Positions 24,301 through 35,425 of a DNA stretch of 64,000 nt are shown here, piece by piece (the stretch's first letter is position 1; every line of letters starts with the position of its first letter). Below the pieces are notes generated by a model, which saw nothing but the letters and a program-made list of their open reading frames with translations, was not told where the DNA came from and made no database searches. Position numbers and translations under genes: made by a program. The stretch comes from Nipponacmea schrenckii (Eukaryota; Mollusca; Gastropoda; Lottiidae): positions 6,958,208 to 7,022,207 of the forward strand of contig CM060203.1 of assembly GCA_030562195.1 (NCBI GenBank), in the 5' to 3' direction.

Positions 24301-27300
24301 GATACAGTGGTTGCTACTTTTTTAAGGTATAAAGCTATCTAATTTAACTAACCTCTAAGACACCAAACTTGTCACTACTGATTTAAGGGGTATGTTCGTG
24401 TAGCCTTCGTCAGTAACAAGTCAACTATATTATTAAGACCTATCCAGGAATGTGTCGTTTAAAATAGCATTTATTTAATCCACTAGGGTACAGAGCTAAA
24501 GATTCAACTTTTATTTCATTAGGCTCAATACGTACAGAGGGATACGTATCATTTAGATAACCCAATAAGGTAGAAGGCAGTAGAATATAAACTATTTACC
24601 CAATCAGGTTTCGAACAGTTCAAGCCCCGTGTGCTACAGGCTGTGCACGTTAAAGATCCCTCGACAGTTGGAAATCGCAAAAAGAGTAGGCTAATGCCGC
24701 TGTCCTGGCAAAATTTCCCTCATTGCACACTGCATGGCGTTGCCCGTCTTCATTAGCCCATAAGGTGCAGAAGAGTAGGACGTAAAACTCCATTCATTTC
24801 ATTTTTCATTTCATTTCGAACAGTTCAATTCCCTTTCATTTCATTAATTCGACGGGGATTAGAACATTAATATATAAATATCCAATAACGTTTTGAACAG
24901 TTCTATTTAATTTCATTAACCGAATAAGGTACAAGAAAGTAGAAAAAATAAAACTATTTCATTTCATTAAACCAACAAAATTTCGAACAGTAGGATATAA
25001 TTGGCCATTATATTTCATTTACCCATCAAGGTTTAAACCATTAGGATATAAAACTCCATTTTATTTCAACAAGATAATAAGGTACAGCCTTTGTTTAAGT
25101 TTTTTTTTAAATTCCCGGCAGCTTTCATGCAATGCTAATAAGTTTACATATTACGTTTCATTTGTGAATATGGACGTCAACATGGCAAAATCTTTAGCTG
25201 AGGTGTATTATCAATATTGTTGATGTTCGTGGTTATTACAGCATTGCTTTTATCTTGGATATTGTCGCAGGCTTGTGTTACATCACCCTATAGAATCAAT
25301 TAATCTAGTCTCGCTATATATTTGTATGAAGAGCTTCAATTTACACCATTCTGATTATCTAGTCTTTATGTATAGAAAACGCTCATAGTTCCTTTTTTAA
25401 CTCCATTATGATTTTCTCCCCTTTTTTAATTCTAACTTTCTTTGATTGTTTATTAGGGACATGTATAGAATCTTCTTGTACCCTTCTAATTTCGATCTTT
25501 GGTAAATCTTGTAAAGTACCTGGTTTGAAATGCTGTGGCGTAACCAGAGGAAGGGGGCAGGGGCACCCCAAATGAGATCAGTGTAGATGAATTATTGTAA
25601 AATTGATGCGTTTTTAAAATAAACTATCCCTAAATATTGTTTACATGATTGCTTAATTGTTTGCAGTAATTAAATACATGACTCCAATTATAATTTACAT
25701 GCTCCAAGTAATTATTCTATGAATCTATATTGTTTTTCATTTTTACAAAAAAACAAAGTAGCCTACGCACCAAATATTCGAATTCAGTCTTAACGTTTTT
25801 TTTTTTAAATTTCGGCTACTGATGGGGAAACATACCTCCACAGCAATTCCAGCGTACCAGCAAGTACAGATGGTGTCTTAGGAGCCCCCCTTTTCTAGTA
25901 GCTGCCCCTTCTTCATTGAAACGCGGATTGTGTTAAAAGTTTACTAGAAGTAGCATGATAAACCTTACTATACAACTATCCCGACAATCTAGAGAGAGAG
26001 ATATATATATATATACTACCCTATACAACTATAATGACGATTTGGATACACACAGACATATATATACTATACATGTATAACTAGAATGATAATTTGGATA
26101 AATATATATATTATTATACTACCCTTTATAAATATAATGATCCCATCCACACAAGCATTGGTTATTGACATAATAAGACTGTCACTTTCACGGGCTTATG
26201 GAAATAGATACAGGAATTCATCTGGAAGCCTTATTTATATCTCTTGTCATGTTGACAGTCTGTGTCTTAAGCCTTTCCTCAAGCAACTAATTATTGACCT
26301 ACCCTTCCGCTTCCATTGTCGTATAAACAATCTTTCATTATGTTATCAAAACGCTTTAACGTCGTTTTATCAATTTACGCTTCGTCGTTCTTGACGTTGT
26401 GCAAGCATAGCGCTGAAGAGTCATAAAAATTGGACACCTGTGAAAATCCTTGTGGATTTTAATGTGATCCCTACCCTCCCATTTCTCAAATCTGTGCATT
26501 GGAGCATGTGTACTTTCACATAATGACGATCAATTCTAGGGCCATAATTAGTGTTCAGCTGTGAAAGGAAACAATATTTTTCTTTTATGTCAGTAATTTT
26601 GAAAATTATAGCCTACATTCCTGGCGGAAGTTTAATTTCCCACGTGACAAGACTTGTAGAAAATTATTGAATAGGTGTGAGGAATTACTTATGCTTCCAT
26701 GATTAGTCTGTCCCACTGTCAGTGTTATAAATGATCTTGTTTGTCGTTTTTTTTTTGTAAGATTTTCTTATACAAGAGTCTACATTTACATTTACAAAGA
26801 AAACCTATTCGAATATATGTGAGAGTTTTGCTGCAAATAAATAAGCTGTAAGCCTAATAATCACTTTTTCTCATTTAGCTCGGTTAAGGTTAAGTAAGTC
26901 GTAAAACTAAAAGCGGAATTGACGACAATATAACCTGTATAAGCATTCTTCATTAGAGAAATCATGACGCCAATCTTAATTCTGGAGTGCTTTGGTAAAA
27001 CCTTGTATGAGTCGAATTTTTGAGAAATTTTTTTTCTCGAAATAATAGGTTTCACCTCACCTCACCTTTCAAAAATAAAAAAAACCGCTGTTACTGCATA
27101 AATGTTGGATAATTTAACCTCAAAAGTCAATAGTATTGTTATATTTATCCATCCGAAACCTAGCAAATTGGCACTTCTTCCTTTTTGTGATGGCAAAACC
27201 TAGGAAAAATTTTAAGCTTATCTTCAACAATTTTTCCCCTTTATGTTCGTAAAACCTTGGAAATACACTTGCTGAATTTTTCTTCTACAATTTTTTCCTT

Positions 27301-30300
27301 TTTATTCTGGCAAAACCTAGTAAAATCAGTTCAATTGTTATATTTGAATAAATAAGACAATGAAAAAATACCACAAATTACGCTGTTTTGAAAAGTGTCT
27401 GCTTAATGGTTTCTGGTCATTAGCTCGATTTGAGATTTTTGGTACTTTCTAGGTTTTACTAAAACGTACTGTCGGCCTGGATAACTTTTCACCATTATAG
27501 GCCATGTTTCCTTTTCTGTATATGACATCGTCTCAAGAAAAGACGTTTCGCCATTTAAGTCTCAAGTGTGGATATTTCTGGAAAGACATAGATTTGAAGA
27601 CCTAAGTTGAGGTGGGAACACAATTTCTGAATATCATTACTAAAATCACATTCTCATGGATAAAAGGATTGCGAAGCTGTCCCTTAAAGTTTAAATTTAA
27701 TCGTAGATGTACTAGACGGCCTTTATTCATAATTAACATTGGTAAATACAGTATTGTTGAAATTTTGCAAAGACAACGCTATCCCTATGTTTAATATCCA
27801 CAAGTATATATTTTCAGAATAGAATGGAGTAAATTTTAAGAAGACTATATAAAGACGGAACTGAGTTGGTAAAGAGTGACATTTCGACGAACGCATCCCT
27901 TTATGCATCGTTCATTGAGGTAAAATAGGCTGAGAATACTCTAGACATCATTTAAAGCCGGAAGTACTCTATATTTTATTTCAGAAGTGAAAGGTTTATG
28001 GTAGACTCGATATTGACTTTCGACTTTCTTTTGCCATTCGAGTCGATATCTCAAATCAATTTACATTAAGTCACTTCCGCTCTAGGTTTAAATTGGTATT
28101 CATTATGAGGACCTGTTTTTGAGAAATGGAATTGACTTGGGTGAAGTTTAAAGGATATAGTCGTTTGAATATTGCAATAAAAATAATAGCAGTAATAGCA
28201 TCGGATATAAGTGAGAATTAAAGAAAGGGGTAGTATATCCATAACATCAGTATTAGATAACTACACTGATAGCTGAAATAACGGTCTGTAATGCAAATAT
28301 TAAGAAGCCGATGTTGAGCTCTGAGGTGGTGAAGTAATTATTATATACAGATAGCTGAGATTGAGCTCATTCAGCTGCTTAAGCCATTATTTTGACTTCA
28401 TTATACCTTAATGTCATAGAGTGTAGTTATGATATTGGTTTTCTTTTACCACATTTATTTGTTATTAACCAAATGGAACGGATATCAGGAAACCCAATGT
28501 AAGTGTATTATCAGAATAAATAGTTAAATCTTTGAATAGATAGGCTAATTAAAATCAGTTTTCTTAGTTTGGTCTATGTTCGCTACAGTTGGCAATTAGT
28601 TAAAAGCGTAAACCTTTAATAATGACCCATGGCATCAAGATGACATATTATTATCACGTCTGAGGAACAAGATCGGACCAAACTTGTCGTTCTAACCATT
28701 CGTGAAGAACAATTTCTCAATAATTATTCTAAGAAATCTGACCAGAAAAACAAGGATAGGCCAATCTATATTTAGTTGACTGCACCTAATAACTATCTCT
28801 TTTGGACAAAAAGCAAGTTTCTGTATTTTGTTGATTAACATCAAATGTCTTCAAAACAGATTTGCTTCTCATTAAAAATGATTTAACCATACCAAAGTTA
28901 TCAATTGAGAAGGAAATGTGTTAATTATTGAGCAGTTGGGAATGTTTTAGTCTTCATTAGTCTACGAATAAAGATTATTTTCCAGTTCAAATGGCAATTT
29001 AATCCAATTGTCAATAATATTTAAATTTAATTAAATAAATTTGTTAGTTATGAAATAATGTAAAACACATAAACCTTTTCAAATGTGATATTCCTGGAAA
29101 TTAAAACTTTTCTCTTTAATTTCTTTTTATTTCTCATCAAGATTCGATCTCGGTACAGTCTCAAACTTATCATGTCGGAATTGCTGGTGGGACGGACAGA
29201 GATAGAGAACGCGCCTAGTAGCGGATATAACAATAGACCTCGAATCAAGAGACTCAGAGCCATTGCAGGACGTGCCTGATATTTAAGTCACGATGTGGAC
29301 CCTTCTAAATGAGAAGATTGTCGCTTCAACCCCTTGGAAACACTGAAATTTTGGTAAGTATGGGTGTGTGTGTGTGTGGGTGTGTCGGGGGTAGGGGTTA
29401 GTAAATAAAGGGGTTAATAAGACGTTAGTTCACAAGAAGAAGGGGTTTTAAGTAAAATGCGCTCGTTTGCTAAATAAAGCACACGAACCTGTGGTATAAA
29501 AGCCGTGGATATAAGCTGGACATTGTTGTTGAACTATGTCCCCTGGACGAGCTGCTTGCCAACATGCTATACCATCCCATACTGTATTACAATGTGGCCC
29601 TGAAAACCAATAGCATAATAAAGTTGGTTAGATAATTTACTCAAACCAGGGCGTGCAGTGTACAACTACATTGTACTATATTTCAAGATATAAAAACAAC
29701 CTTTTTCCATTATATCAAAACGGTACCGATCAGTAGGTTATGAAACACTTCAATTCATTTCCAGACTAGAGCTCAAGTAGAGATGGACATCAAGCTTCAG
29801 AAACTAAGGGATCAGCTGACCCAACAAAGGAAAATGTCATTTCCGGTTCCTTGATGCTACAGGTCACTTATTGAAGCTTATACAGTAAGCACATGTGGCT
29901 GCAGGCAGGGTATCCTTACCGTTCTAAATACCTGGCATCACTTTTAATTTGAAATACTTACTCATGGGTGATGTTGTTTGAAACTGTATAACAAATGGCT
30001 TGTATGACTTTTGGGAGTAAACTACCTCAATAAGGTACCGATCAGTACGGTATAAAACACTCTATTCCATTTCATTATCCCAATAAGGAAACAGTTCTGT
30101 AGGATAGTTCATTTGGATATGAAAAAACACATCGATTCATTAGCCCGAGGAGGTCAAATGCAAATCACGTTTGAAAAGAACAGCCTTGTCATGTTTCAAT
30201 ATTTGTAATAATTTTATTCTGGAACACCTTTTGAATAACCGGAAATTGCTTAATGCTTACCTTCAATGTGAGTTTTTTTGTCACCATAGACTATCTGCCG

Positions 30301-30366
30301 CAGACACTTGAATCTTTCCTCTGTTACAGCTTTCTTCTGATCATTCAAACTAATTTCAACCCTACC
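18332..30366 (-). CDS. Class B1 GPCR, parathyroid hormone receptor-like
   Basis: Twelve exons on the minus strand, in transcript order: 30366-30261, 29599-29489, 22775-22642, 22334-22240, 21891-21723, 21277-21121, 20785-20725, 20072-20003, 19749-19658, 19435-19297, 18969-18928, 18661-18332. They give 501 residues; the signal-peptide exon was not found. The ectodomain has six Cys (21, 39, 48, 62, 79, 101), CNTVWDGIACW and sequons NTS and NYS. TM1 starts near 128 (YHIGYGVSIIA). TM2 holds CPRNIVHLNLFMSFIFR, then a long extracellular loop 1. Cys209 before TM3 and Cys279 (CWNT) can pair. TM6-7 holds KSTLVLIPLFGVHY and GFLVALLYCFLNQEVQ. The tail is about 100 residues and Ser-rich. It would bind a peptide hormone and probably couple to Gs. 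RNIVHLNLF, the long loop 1 and FSEK favour PTH receptor over calcitonin or PDF receptors. Class B1 is certain; the subtype is not. Confidence 0.93.
23068..23191. repeat. Near-perfect palindrome, 49-bp arms, 26-bp loop
   Basis: The left arm (23068-23116) and the reverse complement of the right arm (23143-23191) match at 47 of 49 positions; the arm contains aatatatggatgtact and ctgaatttattacata. The loop is a catttacatttacat-like simple sequence. As RNA, either strand would form a long hairpin. It lies inside the GPCR intron. It may be a foldback transposon or an inverted duplication. Confidence 0.9.
24480..25095 (+). repeat. Degenerate tandem SINE-tail-like repeats
   Basis: Several diverged copies of a roughly 60-bp motif of the form aataaggttcgaacagtagg ... 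aaaactccatttcatttcat flank and surround the SINE at 24624. Similar single copies occur at about 29725-29760, 30030-30100, 31940-32050 (reverse) and 37610-37640 (reverse). The pattern suggests a dispersed element whose 3' end is shared with the SINE tail. Confidence 0.6.
24624..24813 (+). mobile_element. 5'-truncated SINE with 15-bp target duplication
   Basis: The direct repeat TTTCGAACAGTTCAA occurs at 24609-24623 and 24814-24828. The 190 bp between starts in the SINE body (gtgctacaggctgtgcacgt), continues through tggcaaaatttccctcattg, and ends in aggacgtaaaactccattca plus an ATTTC-type simple repeat. The tRNA head is missing. The insertion site is inside a related tail repeat. Confidence 0.85.
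27179..27325. repeat. Local tandem repeat, about 58-bp unit
   Basis: About 2.5 imperfect copies share ggcaaaacctagg or gtaaaaccttgg followed by ttcaacaattttt. The array is AT-rich and non-coding. Confidence 0.65.
29357..29391. repeat. GT-rich microsatellite
   Basis: A short interrupted GT run (gggtgtgtgtgtgtgtggg) is followed by a G-rich stretch. Confidence 0.8.
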
Positions 30367-30486
30367 CTGAAAAATAAAGACAATAGATAAGATTTGTCTG
30401 TTCCCTTCGATCATTCATAAATATGTCTATAGATGCTAGTTCTTGAGCTTCTTTAATTGGGCAATGAATAACTGGAAACAACTATT

Positions 30487-31200
30487 TAGACAACTACTTT
30501 AATAAAGTGATTGCGACGTTTCGTCTAAGCCTTTTCGTCTTTATCAAGCAATAATACAAAATAGCATAGTAGATAAATGTTCTTGAGTTCTTAGATTCAG
30601 GGAACTTCTGGTTTCACCAACGTTTTCTTGGTTGCATGAACAAATGATCTAGTATACACAGCCCTTGTATGCTGGGGGTATAGCAGGTTGCAGTTTCCCA
30701 TGAGTACGGAGGATGTTTTGAATTGTTCGACACGGTTTCTATCCCGTCGATTTGAGCATTCTTCTGATTTGGTGGACAACTTGCCGAGGAAGAGATTCGG
30801 GTTGGTGATTACAATGGTTTAAGTTCAGCAGGGTTGTCGTAGTTTATTCCGGTCTGGGAAATTACGGTTTCGGAGATTCGGGATAGATTTTGATTGGTGA
30901 AGACATCTTGCAGGTGATGTAGTTCATTGTTCAGGTTTTTTTATTCGCAAATTTTGATGGCCCCTCGGGTGAGTGGATACTGCGCCTTTCTTGACCTGGC
31001 TGGACTCAGTTTCTATGGTGAATTTGATGCAAGTTTCCTTGATATGGTCACGTGGATCATCGTTGTCTTTGAAGTGTCATTCTCCTTTGGGAACCAACTG
31101 ATTGGTGTGATTGATAGATGGAGGGCTTGTTATTCAAAATTAGTCATGTAGTGATAAGAGACGAAACACCGCATGTTATTTGTTAAAGTAATTGTTTATC
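30487..31200. mobile_element. Possible Penelope-like / hammerhead-bearing remnant
   Basis: The two ends carry related inverted sequences. On the minus strand the left end reads cttgataaagacgaaaagg followed by gacgaaacgtcgc and a run ending tttattaaagtagttgt. The plus strand at the right end reads gtgataagagacgaaacacc followed by ttgttaaagtaattgt. These resemble the TGATGA...GACGAAAC core of hammerhead ribozymes linked to Penelope-like elements, though the core is degenerate. The interior has open stretches on the minus strand (for example 30597-30779) without recognisable domains. The identification is tentative. Confidence 0.3.
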
Positions 31201-32170
31201 AACGCATTTGTGTTCAGTAACCAACTTTAGGCGTTATTCAATGAATGTTATAATAACAAAATACTAAAAACCTTCCTGAGATGGTTCTGTTCATTGGATT
31301 CTTAGTGCCTTACGACAGATACGGGGAACGATTACGGAATTCTGTCGACCTGAGCATATCAACGACTGAAACACTCGCTTTTGCCCTTGCAAACGTTCGA
31401 TCGTCCAGTTGATCATAGTTTCTAATGGTCCGGCAATATTTTTTGACCTGACCTACTTTTTCAAGATTCCAAACTGTCGAGCCGGTTTATTGTATCATCC
31501 TAACGGATAGGAGCCTTTTCCTTGTCAGCGTTTCCAATCTGCACCACTGGTAGCGAGAAACTAGCTGAAGATTTTATCTTCCAATGGGTCTGATAAAATG
31601 CTTTGAATCGCTTATTGACCTGACCACATCCATGCAACTTAACATGAACCCTTTAAACAAAGCCCAATTAGATCAGTGTTTTTATACGTGGTGAAAAATG
31701 ACTAAATAAAAGCACTAAATGTTATTGTCAAGCTACTTCAGACAGACACGTGATCTTTCTTTGATTGAAATGTCAAGTGTTTACTATCTTGGTCGATTGT
31801 CCTGATTTATTTTCAGAATATTTTCCATGATTTTCAGAAAAATTGATATATATTAATCTGTACTAATCTGTATGTACTCATTACGACAATTCAACCCCAA
31901 CATTCTATATCCGATACGCACTATAACGTTATTTGTCATGAACAACTGAAATGAATTTTATGTCCTGCTGTTCTTTACCATATTGGACTAATGAAATGAG
32001 AAAGAGTGTAATGTCTTATTTTCTGTATATTTGACTAATGATATGAAACGAAGCTTCATGACCTTTTTATCTCTTTCTTTCATTGAGGATTAGAAAAAAG
32101 TGTTTTTTCTTGTCTTTATTGCACTGTTGACATCTTTACAATGTCAAGCTATTAAGATCTATGTACATAT

Positions 32171-32270
32171 TATGCCGTGGCTTTACATTCACTAATGTAT
32201 CACGGAATGAGGCGATTTGATTGGTTGTACACCAGCGAATACAACCAATTAGAGCTCTTGGTAGAAAGGC
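32171..32270. repeat. Dispersed repeat, copy A
   Basis: It shares with 47923-48010 the ordered blocks tat-cgg/gcc-tggc, tgtatca..gaatga, gattg..ttgtacaccag and aatac..c.aat.ag. Similarity is moderate, and the family is not recognised. Confidence 0.5.
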
Positions 32271-32339
32271 TGTAAACATTAACATTAATAGCTTGACAAT
32301 ATGTTCTATCAATAGTTGACCGACAGAAGTCATGAAATG

Positions 32340-32550
32340 GACACAGAGATCCCGAGGCCGCTGGAGATCAAGAAAAAGAAGAGATCTGAAAAAGTTACTT
32401 TATTTGATATTGAAAAAGCTACACAATAGATTGAAATTGAAAACTATAAATATGACCATGCAACAATAATTCAACAACACAGCGCATGGATGATGTATCT
32501 CGAAGATTTCCAGCTTGAACACGACAACTACTGTGAGCTTTAAAAAAAAA
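32340..32550 (+). pseudogene. Decayed open stretch, unknown
   Basis: One forward frame reads a hydrophilic sequence (PRPLEIKKKKRSEKVTLFDI near its start, WMMYLEDFQLEHDNYCEL at its end) with a single internal stop. I do not recognise it. It may be a fragment of a mobile-element protein or chance. Confidence 0.2.
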
Positions 32551-35164
32551 ATCAGAATAAGAGAAATACCTAAATGATTATTATAAGGATAAAGAAAATG
32601 ACATCTCCACATTTAAAAAAAACTATAGAGAACTGGTTTGGGGTTCGTCATGCAAAGAAAATGAAATTAATAAAGATCTGAGAGGTAAGGACAATGAAAG
32701 AGAAAGCTATTTATCAAATTTAGGTAAACCAGTAGAAAAAATATTATAAGAGACCCACAAAATCTAATTGAACTAGATGGCAGCATGTCACAACACCGAC
32801 AACTGACTATTTAGAGAATTTCTATCTTTGAAATTGGATGAAATAATCTGATCTTACCTTAACTTCAAATGTACTTCCTTCCATTTAATTGTTGTTGTTA
32901 AAATCGTCGACAATTAATCTTTACATTTTCTGAAATAGGAAAAACCCAGATGTATTCTTTACACTTTTTCAGAATGAAAAAATAAATTCTTGATCATTCC
33001 ACAATTTAAAATGACAATTTTGGTTAACGTTTTAGTGATCCCAGATCTAACAACATTTATATTAAATGTTTGTTCACGTTTCATTTGCAGCATAAATAAG
33101 CGCAGTATTACGACATAGAATGTTGCCAAAGGGGAGTATATTATGTGACGCTTGACGCTCATTCATCAATTCCTCGCCACTTTCAGTAAATCTTTTTCCT
33201 GCAGATAGAGATTCACATTATACATGGCTACGTTAATGTGACTGTTTATGTTCTATTTTAATAAATTTTAGTCCGTAACACATGTTAACCCGTTATAGAC
33301 GAATTCACGATGACAATCCAAAAGGATCATTGGCGACCGGAAATGGAATAATGTAGAAACCTCAAGATTAATACAATCTTATCCTAGATTAATAAGACGA
33401 TTGATTGGAATCCCTGCTGTCAGTTCTTCATTCAGACGCATAAAGGCCAGTGTGAGTCGGATATTGCAGCCAGATTGGGGTCTAAAAGTTCATCATCTGT
33501 AATATCGAGGCTTAGACTTTGCATTTTTGCCTAGAAACGTATGTGTCTAATCTGTCTCTAGCCAATCAAATTACCATTTGTTTTATTCTGGCGTACTTGA
33601 AGTTATTGATTATGTCTATTTTCGATAGGAAGTGATGAATTTCTCAACATAAATTTTTCACAACATTCGCCCTCTTTCCAAATGGTTCAATCAGATATCA
33701 CATATAACAGATTATACAGCAGTATTTATTGTCGCCATCGCAATATTTACACTTATAGACGGAAATAAGTCTCATATGAACTATGAAGACAAGAAGCAAA
33801 TTAGTCTCTTCTTTTCTGTATCCGAACTAGTAGTTCATTGACTAGACAGCTTATTGTTTACCGTGGTGTTAAGTAAGTAGTAAAGGGCGGCTGCTCACAC
33901 TGTTAATTCTCTGACTTAATGGACAATTTGAGAGCTTTATCTTACGTAAATAATCGCCCAAAAAAGTTAAGTGTGACAGATTACTATTTAGAACAGTTCA
34001 GAAAAGCAGCTAAAATAGTAACCAATTTTATTTGTTGCCATCTTTCAACTTTCATGATGCGTTCCCATGAAAATTATATGTAAAATAATACTTTGCTTTA
34101 TTGTTTGACATTTTCATCAACCCAAGAACAATCAAAGAGTCTAATACTAATTAAGGGTTGTTTTTAATGAAAACTTGATCCCGTAATTTATGAATAATAA
34201 GTGGCCTTTGATAATGATAAAGGTATAGCTTATAAGTCCTTTCATTTATCTATTATTATTTAGAATAAATGAGCGAAATATTTATTTTTGTCTGAATATA
34301 CCCCACCTCTAGGTTTTTGTTGGATATAAGATACATAATTTGTAATTATTGTCTCTGTGTATAAAGGAAACCAGACTCTTATTTGTCTATAGAATTAAAA
34401 TTAAAAAGTTAAGATGATCGAGCTACAAATTAAAGCAATCGAACCCTAAACAAATATTAAGTCCGGTTGTCCTTGTTTAGACTTTTATTTATATCTACTA
34501 GACACTAAAAAGGATTATGCCCACCATAAGCCCAACACAAACCCACTATAAATATAGTAAATCATGATCTTTTGGAATCGAACGTTAACGTGACCTGCCA
34601 ACCAACCGACCATCAATCAAACGAAATTAGGAATATTCATGATATACTATATAATGGAATTAAGATGATAAAACGAATGGTATATTTTCATAAATCATGT
34701 TCTTGCTCGTGAAAATAACCTGTTGCCTGTCATGGTTCGATTAATTTCAACGATTTGTTCAATTGGATCAATGACAACGCATAGCTGTGTGAAAATGATA
34801 GAATTGTTATATCTTCTTCTCACTAAAGCTGAAACTAGGAAATATTTTTAATACTACAACAGATACATTTTGCTTTAGGAATGTGAAGAGTGTATACACC
34901 AATTCGGAGTTTACGCTAGAGTAACTTTGTGACAAATGGGAGTTACTTCCCATATCCAATAGAGTTATTCATTATTAACGTAATAGTGATTTGTATGAAA
35001 TATTCTGCAATCGGCAGACCTAATTATGGCAAAAATAATGGGAACACCGTATATCTTACATTATCATAAAAATGAGAATCGGTTCCGTGTAAGAAGATGC
35101 AAACATGGACTCAATTTGTAGGCGAATTGTATATCAAATTTTACTTCAATTGTACTCACAATAC

Positions 35165-35425
35165 AATTTTGATGCGATTCTACTAAGTCAAGGGCAATAA
35201 CTCATAACTCATAATTCTTATTGAAAAATCGTCAAATTCAAACTTGACCGCCATCTTATCAATTATCAATACCATACCAAGTATCAAAAATTGAAAATTG
35301 TGGCTTCTTTTTCACAAACAAGACAAGTGCAATATATAAAAAAAACGTTCTATTGTGCCCACAACAACTGTTGACGGATTGACCGACGGACCGCCAGACC
35401 GGGTGACGACAATATACGTCCACGT
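35165..35425 (+). repeat. Dispersed repeat, copy 2
   Basis: It carries the same ordered blocks as 17225-17545: agtcaagggcaataactcat, aaaatcgtcaaattcaaactt, then a GACGGA/CCGACGGACC-rich end and gtgacgacaatatacg. The block ttgaccgacggaccgccag is typical of this repeat class in invertebrate genomes. Confidence 0.65.

Larger units (their letters stand above)
22776..29488 (-). other. 6.7-kb intron of the GPCR gene
   Basis: This intron between ectodomain exons contains a palindrome (23068-23191), a SINE (24624-24813), degenerate tail repeats (24480-25095), a TA-rich tract (25994-26110), a local tandem repeat (27179-27325) and a GT tract (29357-29391). No exon of another gene is recognised. Confidence 0.8.
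31201..35164. other. Non-coding DNA upstream of the GPCR exons
   Basis: No confirmed exon. The missing first GPCR exon may lie here or further right. Content includes a reverse tail-repeat copy (31940-32050), a dispersed repeat (32171-32270) and a decayed open stretch (32340-32550). Confidence 0.5.

Noticed and set aside
26086..26394. 102-residue plus-strand open frame
   Set aside because: It runs through the GPCR intron from a TA-rich tract; no recognisable domain.
29048..29279. Overlapping open frames on both strands near 29.1 kb
   Set aside because: They lie in the GPCR intron with no splice-consistent phase to the neighbouring exons.
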